64,000 bases of DNA from DATFTE01 sp963802575 (GCA_963802575.1 CAWDJF010000005.1:1-64000); one strand, 5' to 3'; shown: positions 40,612 to 49,271, counted from the stretch's first letter. Numbers and translations are program-made. The notes: generated from the sequence alone by a model not told the origin.

Positions 40612-40705
40612 TCTTTTCTTCGCCTTACATATCATGACATGACTGTATAGACATTAACGTATACACTACACCGCCATGACAAGATGTTCCACGTGGAACA
40701 CTTCG
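40612..40705. repeat. parS-bearing repeat, copy B
   Basis: Matches 36942-37036 in order and spacing, including ATCATGACATGA, the two TATA(G/C)AC phrases and CCGCCATGACAAGA. The upstream GTTCCCCGATTTCCAA (40544-40559) also matches copy A, but about 50 extra bases lie between it and the block. Confidence 0.85.
40685..40700. promoter_or_regulatory. parS-like site, copy B
   Basis: TGTTCCACGTGGAACA, identical to 37016-37031; about 3.7 kb separates the two. Confidence 0.8.
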
Positions 40706-40743
40706 TTTTGCTCGGCTTGTAGTACGAGTTTTAACTTCTCAGG

Positions 40744-41868
40744 TCAGAACGACGCGCTGCCGACTTCCTGAACAGAAGGCACGGCCGGGGCACGTGCAAC
40801 AGGCAGAATCGCAGTCACCCGCGTTCCGGAGCCGTTTGACTGGACGTGCAGAGTGCCACCCAGCTGACGCAAGCGTTCTTGCATCCCACGAAATCCGACG
40901 CCTGCGTGAGCCGACGACCCCAACGCGGATTCGGTTTCTGTCGGAATTCCCTTGCCCGCATCCTCAATCTCAACCCTGACACAAGCTTCCGCTTGAGTGA
41001 CGCGAATCCTAGCCGTAGGACTCCCGGCATGACGATGAATATTGGTCAGGCACTCCTGCACAACCCGGAAGATGCAGAGTTCCATCTCCTTCGACAAACC
41101 CGCAAACTCATCTGGCAGGTCGAGCTTTGCGTCGATCTTACTGCGTTCCGAGAATCCCTCCACATACCAACGAAGTGCAGATGCAAGACCGGCTTCATCC
41201 AGCAAAGGAGGATGAAGCAGATGGGAGATCGTGCGAATCTCCTTGCTGGCCTCCGCCAGCATCGCAGCGTTTTCAGCGAGGCGCTTGGCCGCGCCAGGGC
41301 TTAGCTTGTGAGACTCCTCAACAATGGAAGCACTGTTCATACCGATGGCTGCGAGCAGTTGCCCAACGCTATCGTGCAACTCGCGCGCGATGCGTCTTCG
41401 CTCCTCGTCCTGCAAAGTCGTCATGCGGGCATTGAGAATTTCCAGCTGGCGCGTCTTACGATGCAACTCCGCAAACACCCTCACTTTTGCCCGCAGCAAC
41501 TCTGGGACAACGGGAACGGAAACGTAATCTACAGCTCCATGTTGATATCCCTTTAGCCGGTCCAGGTCCGTCACGTGAATTCCGGAGACGAAGACAATGG
41601 GGGTATTTTGAAAGCGCGGGTGCGCGTGGATCATTTGCGCAGTTTCGAAACCATCCATTCCGGGCATGCTCACGTCCATGAGCACAAGGGCAATGTCAGT
41701 TTTCAGCAGATGCTCCAGCGCTTCCATCCCCGAATGAGCCTTGATCAGGTTCTCACCCAGTTCACCGAGCATGGCTTCATAAGTCAACAACTTGGCTGGC
41801 TGGTCGTCGACTATTAGGATGTTGATCTTTTCATCGATCCCTTGAGTGGTGTACGCAGCTGCGCTCAT
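40744..41868 (-). CDS. Receiver-histidine kinase hybrid (HisKA_3 type)
   Basis: The product is 374 aa. An N-terminal receiver at about 14-130 has ILIVDDQ and phosphoacceptor LMDVSMPG, but the position of the conserved Lys is Val (DYVSVPV), so its output switch may be altered. Then a coiled coil, HisKA_3 phosphorylation site ARELHDSVGQLL, and an HATPase domain with CLTNIHRHA (N box), DAGKGIP (G1) and GVGFRGMQERLRQLGG (G2). It is a cytoplasmic NarL-type sensor kinase with no membrane span. No cognate NarL-type response regulator is next to it. Confidence 0.9.
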   Translation of the reverse strand: MSAAAYTTQGIDEKINILIVDDQPAKLLTYEAMLGELGENLIKAHSGMEALEHLLKTDIALVLMDVSMPGMDGFETAQMIHAHPRFQNTPIVFVSGIHVTDLDRLKGYQHGAVDYVSVPVVPELLRAKVRVFAELHRKTRQLEILNARMTTLQDEERRRIARELHDSVGQLLAAIGMNSASIVEESHKLSPGAAKRLAENAAMLAEASKEIRTISHLLHPPLLDEAGLASALRWYVEGFSERSKIDAKLDLPDEFAGLSKEMELCIFRVVQECLTNIHRHAGSPTARIRVTQAEACVRVEIEDAGKGIPTETESALGSSAHAGVGFRGMQERLRQLGGTLHVQSNGSGTRVTAILPVARAPAVPSVQEVGSASF

Positions 41869-42201
41869 GGCCAGATATCCGTCAAGAACTTATTGCGGTG
41901 GGGGGCCGCGGCAATTCGAAGCTACAGTACATTACTTATGATCCTCCGATGCACGGAATACAGGAGATACTGTATTCAAGGGAAAAGAAAAGGGCGGTGG
42001 CGTGCAATAGCCCGAGACGGTCGAGGAATCGCCGCGCCGCACAGCAAACTTTACCTTGTAGCTTCTTCCCCCGCCGCATCGGATGGAATCCCCAAATGCC
42101 TGTTACAAGACGAGTTCGCGCCGGCGATCGATTTGGCGGCAGAATTGCTTTCCTACACTACGTTCTTCTCTTGGTCTTGAGAAGCGGCCGGGAGGTACCG
42201 C
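41869..42201. other. Gap with a palindrome
   Basis: No supported gene. GAATACAG (41956-41963) and CTGTATTC (41970-41977) form a perfect inverted repeat around GAGATA, a candidate operator for the adjacent kinase gene or the small gene to the right. A frame ending at 42180 has no family features. Confidence 0.45.
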
Positions 42202-42456
42202 TTGTTGATGCCAGTTCGTCAAAATGGAGCGAAGCCACTACTTATTGTGGAGGTGACACCCTTGCGAGGCGAAACCAAAGAACGCTGGAGAGAACTTTGT
42301 GAACAAGCGATTCTGGAGCAAGACCCAGACAAGTTTCTAGCCACGATCGAGGAGCTACTAGAGGTTTTGGAGGACCGCGAAGAGCGGCGGCGCAATATGA
42401 CAAGGTTACGAATACCCCGCAAGGAAACTTCCCACTTGAGTTGTCCGGTAGCTTAA
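42202..42456 (+). CDS. Small helical protein (84 aa)
   Basis: GGAGG lies six bases before TTG 42202; ATG 42208 is an alternative. The product reads KPLLIVEVTPLRGETKERWR, then two amphipathic helices (ELCEQAILEQDPDKFLATIE, LLEVLEDREERRRNM). It is mostly charged with no membrane span. Similar small proteins are common around signalling genes in this group (impression, not searched). Confidence 0.6.
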   Translation: MLMPVRQNGAKPLLIVEVTPLRGETKERWRELCEQAILEQDPDKFLATIEELLEVLEDREERRRNMTRLRIPRKETSHLSCPVA

Positions 42457-42571
42457 ATAGGCACATCTTTGTCGCAGCCGTTTTGCCCCATACAGAGTTC
42501 ACAGTATCCCGTCCGGCACAGAAATCTGGCAAAATCTGCAAGTGCCATTTCACAGTCACGCCCGAATTCTT

Positions 42572-42751
42572 ATGCTTTGTCGGGAGGCCATTGCAGCGAC
42601 AGATGAATCTGATGTTGAGAGAATCATTGGTGACTTGCGCGCCGCGCTTGCCGAACATATCCGGGAAGCCAAGGCTTCTCTAGAAGCCCAGGCCGTCGCA
42701 ATCGCGGCTATGGGAACACCTTCCCAAACAACCACTTCCGAAGAACATTAA
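42572..42751 (+). CDS. Small helical protein (59 aa)
   Basis: Starting at ATG 42572, it reads MLCREAIAATDESDVERIIG then DLRAALAEHIREAKASLEAQ and a polar tail. It is a single predicted coiled coil. A longer frame from 42542 has an unlikely start. The ribosome site is weak. It may be transcribed with the gene at 42202. Confidence 0.5.
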   Translation: MLCREAIAATDESDVERIIGDLRAALAEHIREAKASLEAQAVAIAAMGTPSQTTTSEEH

Positions 42752-42773
42752 TTCCCCAAGCCCCACTTTGGAA

Positions 42774-42983
42774 TTACGTCTCTGGGGTCGCCTCCCACTT
42801 TGGCTTCATTTCTCTGCCCCATTTCTTGGGATCTTCGTTGTGCATTTTTTCCATCGCTATTGCGGTTTCCGGATGTTTTTGCATCACGTGTTTCGTCATG
42901 GTCTGGACCATTTCGTCCCATGTTGCCGCAGACAGCTCTTGTTTACAGGGTCCACCCAGCGATTGGCAGGTCATCGTCTTCAT
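42774..42983 (-). CDS. DUF1059-like small protein
   Basis: The product is 69 aa. It starts MKTMTCQSLGGPCKQELSAA, with the Cys pair of DUF1059-type proteins, followed by TWDEMVQTMTKHVMQKHPE and a Lys/Trp-rich end. AGAGGTGG directly precedes the ATG. Function is unknown; the two Cys could bind metal. Confidence 0.72.
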   Translation of the reverse strand: MKTMTCQSLGGPCKQELSAATWDEMVQTMTKHVMQKHPETAIAMEKMHNEDPKKWGREMKPKWEATPET

Positions 42984-43151
42984 GCGCCACCTCTGTCCAA
43001 CTCCGGATGCACGAGCGCAACCAAAGGGTTGTTAGACGATACCGCCTCGGACCGGTAACCAATCGTGGCTCGCGTCGTCAATGATTGGAGGGCCCTCGCT
43101 TTCGGCCATCTGTTGTGTGGCCCGCATCCTCCTCTTTGAAGGACGAACAGA

Positions 43152-43727
43152 ATGAAAATGAGCAAGCTGGTCCGCCTGCCACTGCTTCTTGTCATTGCAA
43201 TTGTTCCTCTCACCTTTTTCGCTCAAACCGCCTCGAATCCGGCCAATCTTCCCCAGCGGGACGGTTCTCACGACTTTGATTTCCTGATTGGCAATTGGAA
43301 AGCTCATGTCCGCCGTCTTCCGGACCGTCTCAACAACTCCAACGTCTGGGTCGAATACGATGGCATCTCGAACCACAAAAAACTTCTCGACAGCAATGCG
43401 AACTTTGAGGAGTTCGATGTGACCAGTACCGACAAGAAACTCCGCATCAAAGCGCAGACCCTCCGCCTTTACAACCCCACATCGCGCCAGTGGAGTATCT
43501 ATCTGGTCGACTTGGACAACGGCACGCTGTCGTTACCCCCGGTGGTGGGGCACTTTACGGACAATCGCGGCGAGTTTTTCGATCAGGAAGACTTCAAGGG
43601 GCGAGCCATTTTCGTACGCTATGTCTGGCTCAACATCTCTCCCAACTCTTCGCGCATGGAACAGTCGTTCTCGCCCGATGGCGGGAAGACTTGGGAAGTA
43701 AATTGGATTTGCGAGCTCTCACGATAA
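43152..43727 (+). CDS. Secreted DUF1579-like protein, copy 2
   Basis: The product is 191 aa. A signal peptide covers about residues 1-25 (LVRLPLLLVIAIVPLTFFAQ). The mature part has HDFDFLIGNWKAHV, TLRLYNPTSRQWSIYL and FSPDGGKTWEVNWI, aligned along its length with the protein at 6116-6694. The two are therefore duplicates within 37 kb. AAGGA lies about nine bases before ATG. It stands alone here, without a MocR neighbour. Confidence 0.8.
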   Translation: MKMSKLVRLPLLLVIAIVPLTFFAQTASNPANLPQRDGSHDFDFLIGNWKAHVRRLPDRLNNSNVWVEYDGISNHKKLLDSNANFEEFDVTSTDKKLRIKAQTLRLYNPTSRQWSIYLVDLDNGTLSLPPVVGHFTDNRGEFFDQEDFKGRAIFVRYVWLNISPNSSRMEQSFSPDGGKTWEVNWICELSR

Positions 43728-43805
43728 GCGGACGGCTTATCTGTGAGGCGAATAGGCACGGCGGTTTCCGGATCGTAAAATACGTCAAGCCAACATTACC
43801 TCACC

Positions 43806-44837
43806 ATGATTTCTCGGCTTGAGCTCTCGCGATCGCAGATCCTTGGTTTCAGGCGGAGAGTCGGCTCGCTCGACGAACGCATGCCAGCGGGAGCGAAATC
43901 ACTCCGAATGGCCGCATGGGCCGGGTTGCAGGACTCGGTGCCGCGCGCCGCGCTGTTGTCGATCCATGCGCGAGTCGAGCGGACCAGTTCGACCACTTGG
44001 GAGCATGCGTCCCTGGTTCAGCTTTGGGGGCCGCGTTTCAACGATTACGTCGTGGCGTCGAAGGACCTGGCGGTATTCTCGCTCGGGCGCCTGCCCGTGG
44101 ATGCGAATAGAAGCGAGAGAGCGCACCAAACGGCGGACCGGCTCCACGCCTTCCTCAAGGGTCGGCGGATGCCCTTCGGCGAGGCAGGCCGCGCGATGGG
44201 CACGCAGCACAACAGTCTCCGATACGCCGCTCCGACGGGTAGAGTCCTCTTGCGCTGGGACGGCTCGCGCCAGCCCGTCATCTCGACCGTGCCCCCGCCT
44301 GACATGGATCCGCAGCACGCGCGTCTCGAACTCGCCCGCCGGTACCTCCACATCTTCGGTCCGGCAACGGCCGTGTCTTTCGCCCGCTGGGCCGGAATTC
44401 GGCCGGGGTCGGCGGCGAACACCGTTTTCCAGAAACTCGCCAGTACAGTTACGCCGGTGCGGACGCCGGTCGGCGACGCATGGATCCTGGCCGAGGATGA
44501 GACAGAGTTCCGGGCGCAGCCGGGACCTGCTGCGCTGGCGCGGCTGCTGCCAAGTGGCGATGCGTTCTATCTCGAGTGGGGAACCGATCGAGAAATCCTC
44601 GTGCCAGAGGCCAAGCGGCGGTCAGAGCTTTGGACGTCGCGCGTGTGGCCAGGCGCGTTACTGGTGGGCGGAGAAATCGTTGGAGTGTGGCGGCGGTCCG
44701 CGTCCGAAATTTCACTCGACGTCTGGCGCCGTCTTTCCCGGAAGGAACGTGAGGCGGTCGAGGCGGAGGCGATTTCGCTGCCGCTGCCGGGCCTCAAAGA
44801 TCCGATTGCCGTCCGCTGGAGCGGACTCGCGATATAG
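43806..44837 (+). CDS. Winged-helix DNA-binding protein of the AlkZ-related HTH_42 family
   Basis: The product is 343 aa. The family core shows as AWAGLQDSVPRAALLSIHAR (with the Gln-Asp of the family QxD-like motif), LVQLWGPRFNDYVVASKDLAVFSLGRLP, RRYLHIFGPATAVSFARWAG and the C-terminal WRRLSRKEREAVEAEA. Members of this group include DNA glycosylases that excise alkylated or cross-linked bases; others are untested. The residue pattern suggests a DNA-repair role, but the catalytic set is not certain. The start ATG 43806 lacks a strong ribosome site. Confidence 0.75.
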   Translation: MISRLELSRSQILGFRRRVGSLDERMPAGAKSLRMAAWAGLQDSVPRAALLSIHARVERTSSTTWEHASLVQLWGPRFNDYVVASKDLAVFSLGRLPVDANRSERAHQTADRLHAFLKGRRMPFGEAGRAMGTQHNSLRYAAPTGRVLLRWDGSRQPVISTVPPPDMDPQHARLELARRYLHIFGPATAVSFARWAGIRPGSAANTVFQKLASTVTPVRTPVGDAWILAEDETEFRAQPGPAALARLLPSGDAFYLEWGTDREILVPEAKRRSELWTSRVWPGALLVGGEIVGVWRRSASEISLDVWRRLSRKEREAVEAEAISLPLPGLKDPIAVRWSGLAI

Positions 44838-44980
44838 CGGTGGAGATGGCGAGAGACGGGCGGGCTCTTGAGGCCGGTAGTGATGCAGGCGGCGCGGGGA
44901 TCGACTGCGTCGTCGCGTCCTTGGCTTGCAACGACTGCGCTCAAAATGACAGATTTGTGCAGAGCGACGGCGTGAATTGG

Positions 44981-45249
44981 TGCCCGGGATCGGAATCGAA
45001 CCGATACGTCCTGTTAAGGACCCGGGATTTTGAGTTGAGGCGAATTGCGGGCGTGAGCGAAGCGGGAGCCCGCAGCCGAAATCCCGAGGAACGAGGGATC
45101 CGGGGCGTGAAGTGGTGCCCGGGATCGGAATCGAACCGATACGTCCTGTTAAGGACCCGGGATTTTAAGTTGAGGCGAATTGCGGGCGTGAGCGAAGCGG
45201 GAGCCCGCAGCCGAAATCCCTAGGAACGAGGGATCTGGGGCGTGAAGTG
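44981..45249 (-). repeat. Two tandem copies of the 3' half of tRNA-Leu plus hairpin
   Basis: TGCCCGGGATCGGAATCGAA starts at 44981 and again at 45116, then at the true tRNA at 45250, a period of 134-135 bp. Each copy holds the acceptor, T arm, variable arm and half of the anticodon arm (about 54 nt), then departs into TTGAGGCGAATT and a GCGGGC...GCCCGC hairpin (about 45047-45073 and 45182-45208). The copies cannot fold as complete tRNAs. Confidence 0.88.
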
Positions 45250-45335
45250 TGCCCGGGATCGGAATCGAACCGATACGTCCTGTTAAGGACCCGGGATTTT
45301 AAGTCCCGTGCGTCTGCCAGTTTCGCCACCCGGGC
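45250..45335 (-). tRNA. tRNA-Leu (anticodon UAA)
   Basis: The minus strand reads GCCCGGGTGGCGAAACTGGC at the 5' end. It has an anticodon loop CTTAAAA (anticodon TAA), a long class II variable arm (GGGTCCTTAACAGGACGT), T arm GGTTCGATTCC and acceptor CCCGGGC with discriminator A. The acceptor stem pairs 7/7. CCA is not encoded. Confidence 0.95.
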
Positions 45336-45425
45336 GACGCGTCGTGATAAGACATTCTACACAGCCCTATTCGACGTGGTACCGGCCGCGGCTGCTCCTT
45401 CTTGCTCCCTCGCGCATCCAAACAG

Positions 45426-45473
45426 GGCAACAACTCTTAATTCAGCTATGGCAACAACTCTTAATTCAGCTAA
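45426..45473 (+). repeat. 24-bp tandem duplication before the monooxygenase gene
   Basis: GGCAACAACTCTTAATTCAG plus CTAT occurs twice head to tail (45426-45449 and 45450-45473). The second copy leads directly into the AAGGAG ribosome site. Confidence 0.8.
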
Positions 45474-45484
45474 GGAGAAACGCG

Positions 45485-45781
45485 ATGGTTAAAACGGCAC
45501 TACTGGTGCGGTTGGAAGCGAAGCCGGGGAAAGAAGCGCAGGTAGAGGCTTTTCTGAAGAGCGGTTTGGCGATTGTGCAGCAGGAGCCCGGAACCACCGT
45601 GTGGTTTGCGCTCCGAATGGGGCCTACCACGTTTGGTATCTATGACGCCTTTCCGGACGAGGCTGGCCGGCAGGCGCACCTCAGCGGACAAGTGGCCGCG
45701 GCGCTGATGGCGAAGGCTCCTGAGTTGTTAGCGCAGCCTCCGGTAATTGAAAAGGTGGATGTGCTCGCGGCCAAGATGTAA
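45485..45781 (+). CDS. ABM-domain (antibiotic biosynthesis monooxygenase-like) protein
   Basis: The product is 98 aa from ATG 45485, with AAGGAG seven bases upstream; a longer frame would run through the tRNA. Fold signature: MVKTALLVRLEAKPGKEAQV, then EPGTTVWFALRM and FGIYDAFPDEAGRQAHLSG. It is a dimeric alpha/beta ferredoxin-like barrel that may oxidise quinol-type compounds or degrade reactive species; the substrate is unknown. Confidence 0.83.
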   Translation: MVKTALLVRLEAKPGKEAQVEAFLKSGLAIVQQEPGTTVWFALRMGPTTFGIYDAFPDEAGRQAHLSGQVAAALMAKAPELLAQPPVIEKVDVLAAKM

Positions 45782-45944
45782 GGGCCTAGTCATCAAAAAT
45801 GTCCGCAGCAGGACTTCCTTCTTGACATGGGGCTTCGGTGGCGTCAGACTTCGGGTCCTCTGGTCCCGGGTCGCGCCCCCCTCCCCATCCCGCGCTCGGC
45901 GTCCAGTGACTCGGGGACACTGGATCTTTCTGCTTGGAGGCGAC

Positions 45945-47198
45945 ATGAAGGATATTCTCTGCGCGAAGCGCGCCTGGAGCGCGAAGCTTTTCTCTCTGGC
46001 TCTGGCCGCATTCGTTCTGTTGGCCGCAAACTTTCTCGAAGCTCAAGTGAACGCCGTCTATCTGAACGGCAACATCGGTACGGTCAGCAACGGCAACGTG
46101 GTCTACGGATACAGCAATGATGGCGCCGGCAACCTTACGCCGTTGCCGGGCTCGCCTTACCTGACTGGAGGCACCGGTTCGGCGCCGCCCCCCGGAATGG
46201 CGCTCGGTCTGCAGACCGACGACGACCAGCAAGTCATCATCAATAATGCTGGGACAGTGCTATTCACCGTCAACGGATTCAGCAACACCATCGCTGTCTT
46301 CGACATTAACTCCGACGGAAGCCTGACGATGATCCCGGGTTCTCCTTCCACCTCCGGCGGAACCCAGCCGGCCAGCCTGGGTTTGTTTGATGGCGTGCTC
46401 GGCAACGGAGTGGGATTTCTAGTGGCGGTGAACAAGTCGAGCGATCCGAGCCAGACCAATCCCAAGAAACCAAATTTTCAAACCTTCACGGTGGCTTCGG
46501 ACGGGACGCTGACTCACAACACCGGATCGCAGGTGACGTTGACGACGGGAGCTTCGCCGTCGCAGGCTGCCATCGGATTGCAGCATCTGTTCTTCGGCAT
46601 GCAATTCGCGGGTGGGAGCCCGCCGCCTCCGGTACCGTCGAGCATCTTAACCTACCGCATTCGCGGCAACGGCACCTTGAATTTGATTGGTACGGTGACC
46701 ACGCCGAATCCCGGAAGCCTGTTTCTGGGCGAGGTGGTGCACCCCACGAAAGCGATTCTTTATGCTGCCTTGCCGGTCGACAGCCAGGTCGGCGTTTACA
46801 GTTACGCGCCGGGCACTGGCGTGATGACCTTCCAAACTACAGTGGCGAATCCTGGAGAGCTGCCATGCTGGTTGGCGATCAACGCCGCCGGCACCCGTCT
46901 GTATTCGGGAGAAAGCATGAGCAACTCGATCACGGTCTATGACCTGACAAATCCGTTGTTGCCTGTGCAACTGCAACACATCACTCTCACCTTCACCATC
47001 ACGGGGAGCGGTGTGACGAACTTGCGCTTCGATCCCACGGGACAGTTTCTCTATGCCATTTCCAACGAGACGGCTGAATCTTCACTGCACGTCTTCAACG
47101 TAGCTTCGGATGGAACTCTGAGCGAAACCATCACCCCGGTGGTCATTCCTGTGCCCTTCGGAAACTATCCCATTGGGCTGGCGACGGTCATGAAATAA
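45945..47198 (+). CDS. Secreted beta-propeller (lactonase-like), copy 1
   Basis: The product is 417 aa from ATG 45945, with GGAGG four bases upstream. A signal peptide ends near residue 32 (AAFVLLAANFLEAQ). Repeated blades follow, each holding a GxLTPxPGSP or DGTLxxx phrase (NLTPLPGSPY, SLTMIPGSPS, TASDGTLTHN-like, VASDGTLSET). This is the 6-phosphogluconolactonase-like seven-blade pattern seen in many secreted acidobacterial proteins. Enzyme activity is not shown. Compare 60658-61752. Confidence 0.8.
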   Translation: MKDILCAKRAWSAKLFSLALAAFVLLAANFLEAQVNAVYLNGNIGTVSNGNVVYGYSNDGAGNLTPLPGSPYLTGGTGSAPPPGMALGLQTDDDQQVIINNAGTVLFTVNGFSNTIAVFDINSDGSLTMIPGSPSTSGGTQPASLGLFDGVLGNGVGFLVAVNKSSDPSQTNPKKPNFQTFTVASDGTLTHNTGSQVTLTTGASPSQAAIGLQHLFFGMQFAGGSPPPPVPSSILTYRIRGNGTLNLIGTVTTPNPGSLFLGEVVHPTKAILYAALPVDSQVGVYSYAPGTGVMTFQTTVANPGELPCWLAINAAGTRLYSGESMSNSITVYDLTNPLLPVQLQHITLTFTITGSGVTNLRFDPTGQFLYAISNETAESSLHVFNVASDGTLSETITPVVIPVPFGNYPIGLATVMK

Positions 47199-47342
47199 TT
47201 TCGGCCGGTGGAGTTGGTGAAACTCCGCCGGCCGCACTGCATTCCTCCAGACAACGTGCGGGCGCGCTCGCGCTACTAAACTGAGGGTCAAGGGGACAGG
47301 TGTCCCAGCGAGAGTTGCGCGTGCCGGGCCCGGACGGCGAGA

Positions 47343-47735
47343 ATGCAGAGAGTGACAATCAAAAAACTTATTTCGCGCTGGCTGCTCCTCGGCATGGGGT
47401 GTTTTCTGCTGCTGGGAGCCTTTGCCGCGGTGCTCGCTGACGATTCCACGGGCGGCCCCACCGATGTCATCACCTTCCTGAATCAGACCATCTTGTGGTA
47501 CCGACAGCTGGGTGCGGAGCAGGCGCTAGCAAATCAGCCCAGCGATGTGATCTTCCTCAATGATAACCGTCAGATGGCGGACCAGGTGGTCCAGCTTTCT
47601 TTTGAATTTGCTCGTGCCCGCGCGCAGGCCACCGGATCGGCCGCGACCCACGCGAATCTCGGGATCGGACTCAGGCGCCCCTTCGCGTTATCAATCGCAT
47701 TTTGCAACTGGCGAACGCGGCCGACCAGCAGGTGA
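47343..47735 (+). CDS. MscS-type channel, N-terminal part before frameshift
   Basis: Residues 1-32 form a signal peptide or first membrane helix (ISRWLLLGMGCFLLLGAFAA), followed by a periplasmic segment VITFLNQTILWYRQLGAEQA and VIFLNDNRQMADQVVQLSFE. After THANLGIG the frame leaves the family sequence. Restoring one missing base near 47667 joins it to the next frame as QAPLRVINRILQLANAADQ, giving a protein of about 640 aa. Confidence 0.75.
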   Translation: MQRVTIKKLISRWLLLGMGCFLLLGAFAAVLADDSTGGPTDVITFLNQTILWYRQLGAEQALANQPSDVIFLNDNRQMADQVVQLSFEFARARAQATGSAATHANLGIGLRRPFALSIAFCNWRTRPTSR

Positions 47736-49264
47736 AGGCGCGCCAGGCTGAGATCGATTCGTTCAAGCACCAGTTGGAAACGGCGACCGGCAAGAAACGG
47801 CAAAGCTTAGAGTCAAGCGTCGCGGAAGTGCAGAGCGAACTGGATTTGGCGGCCGCGCGCCGTGACACGCTCCAGACCATGCTGCAATTCGCGGGAGGTG
47901 CAGGCGGGGCCAGCGCCGGTTCTCTGCTCGCGCAAGTGGAAGAGTTGGCACGAACCGTACCAGCCGCGAATGCGAAGCCCGCCGCGACGGAAACTGCGGC
48001 AAACCGGACCACTCCTGTCACGATTCCCACAACCGTGACCGCCGAGCCTTCCGGCATTTTTGGTCTCATCTCGCAGATCTTCGGCTCGCGACGCAAGATG
48101 CAGAGCATCAGCGACGCCATCAAGTCGACAGACGCGCTTGCCCAAGCATCAAAGGCCATGCGGGCTCCGCTGGTCGCCGAGATGAAAGATCTGATTCACG
48201 AGGGAGACCAGCTGGTGAACCAGCCAGACTCGCAAGATCCCACCGCGCTGGAGCAGCAAAAGAAACAGATTGATTCGTTGACGGCGGCCTTCAAGAAGCT
48301 CTCGGCGAGTGTCGTGCCGTTGGCGAAACAGAGTATCCTGCTCGACCTTTACCAGCACAATCTGGCGAACTGGCGGGGAGCGGTGGCCGCACAGTATACC
48401 GCCGAGTTGAAAACTTTGGCGTGGCGCCTGGGCGGGCTGGTTGCCATGCTTGGCATCGTTTTCTTTCTGGCGGAACTTTGGCGGCGTGCGACGTTTCGCT
48501 ATATCCAGGATGTCCGGCGGCGCTACCAGTTTCTGCTTCTACGCCGAATCGTACTCTGGTTCCTGATCGTCGTGATCATTACGGTGACTTTCGCCAGCGA
48601 ACTGGGTTCGCTGGCCACGTTTGCCGGGTTGCTGACGGCGGGTGTCGCGGTGGCTCTGCAGAATGTGATTCTGTCGGTCGCCGGATACTTCTTCCTCATT
48701 GGCAAATATGGCGTTCGCGTTGGAGACCGGGTGCAGATTGCGGGAGTGACCGGCGACGTCATCGATATCGGATTGGTGCGTATTCACTTGATGGAGCTCG
48801 GCGAAGGCGCGAAGCCTACCGGGAGAGCCGTGGTTTTTTCCAACGCGGTCGTATTTCAGGCAAATGCCGGGATGTTTAAGCCTGTGCCCGGAACCAAATT
48901 CGTGTGGCACGAAATCACCCTGACTCTTCCCCCGGACAGCAACTACCGCCGGGTAGAGGAACGCATGTTGACCGCGGTGAAGGCGGTGTTTGTCGATTAC
49001 AAAGACCGCATGCAATCAGAACACGCCAGGATGCAAAACACACTGACGGGATATTCCGTGCACGACCTGGATCCCGAGAGCCGTCTGAAGCTCACGCCCA
49101 CTGGAGTTGATGTGGTAATTCGCTACCCGGTCGAATTGGACCAGGCCTCAGAGATCGACGATCGCATCGCCCGCAAGGTCATCGACGCGTCCGATCACGA
49201 GGGGCAAGTAAAAATAAGCGGAAGCGGCAGCGCGGAAGATATGAAGGTGCAACCCGCAAAATAG
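47702..49264 (+). CDS. MscS-type mechanosensitive channel, main part
   Basis: The frame of 520 aa starts inside the gene at QLANAADQQV, a long periplasmic coiled coil, then has at least three membrane helices (GLVAMLGIVFFLAELW, RRIVLWFLIVVIITVTFA and the pore helix GLLTAGVAVALQNVILSVAG) and the MscS beta domain RVGDRVQIAGVTGDVIDIGL. Large channels of this type release solutes under hypo-osmotic shock. The ATG at 47702 is only the first in frame, not a natural start. Confidence 0.88.
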   Translation: MQLANAADQQVKARQAEIDSFKHQLETATGKKRQSLESSVAEVQSELDLAAARRDTLQTMLQFAGGAGGASAGSLLAQVEELARTVPAANAKPAATETAANRTTPVTIPTTVTAEPSGIFGLISQIFGSRRKMQSISDAIKSTDALAQASKAMRAPLVAEMKDLIHEGDQLVNQPDSQDPTALEQQKKQIDSLTAAFKKLSASVVPLAKQSILLDLYQHNLANWRGAVAAQYTAELKTLAWRLGGLVAMLGIVFFLAELWRRATFRYIQDVRRRYQFLLLRRIVLWFLIVVIITVTFASELGSLATFAGLLTAGVAVALQNVILSVAGYFFLIGKYGVRVGDRVQIAGVTGDVIDIGLVRIHLMELGEGAKPTGRAVVFSNAVVFQANAGMFKPVPGTKFVWHEITLTLPPDSNYRRVEERMLTAVKAVFVDYKDRMQSEHARMQNTLTGYSVHDLDPESRLKLTPTGVDVVIRYPVELDQASEIDDRIARKVIDASDHEGQVKISGSGSAEDMKVQPAK

Positions 49265-49271
49265 CTGATGT

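Noticed and set aside
43819..44871. Second plus-strand frame of 350 aa over the winged-helix gene
   Set aside because: Arg/Ser-rich in a different frame; the frame 43806-44837 has the HTH_42 family features.
44981..45335. CRISPR-like direct repeats
   Set aside because: Only three units of 134-135 bp with tRNA content, no short spacers and no cas genes.
44840..45492. Open frame giving repeated CPGSESNRYVLLRTRDF peptides
   Set aside because: This is translation of the antisense of tRNA-Leu and its partial copies, a well-known false ORF.
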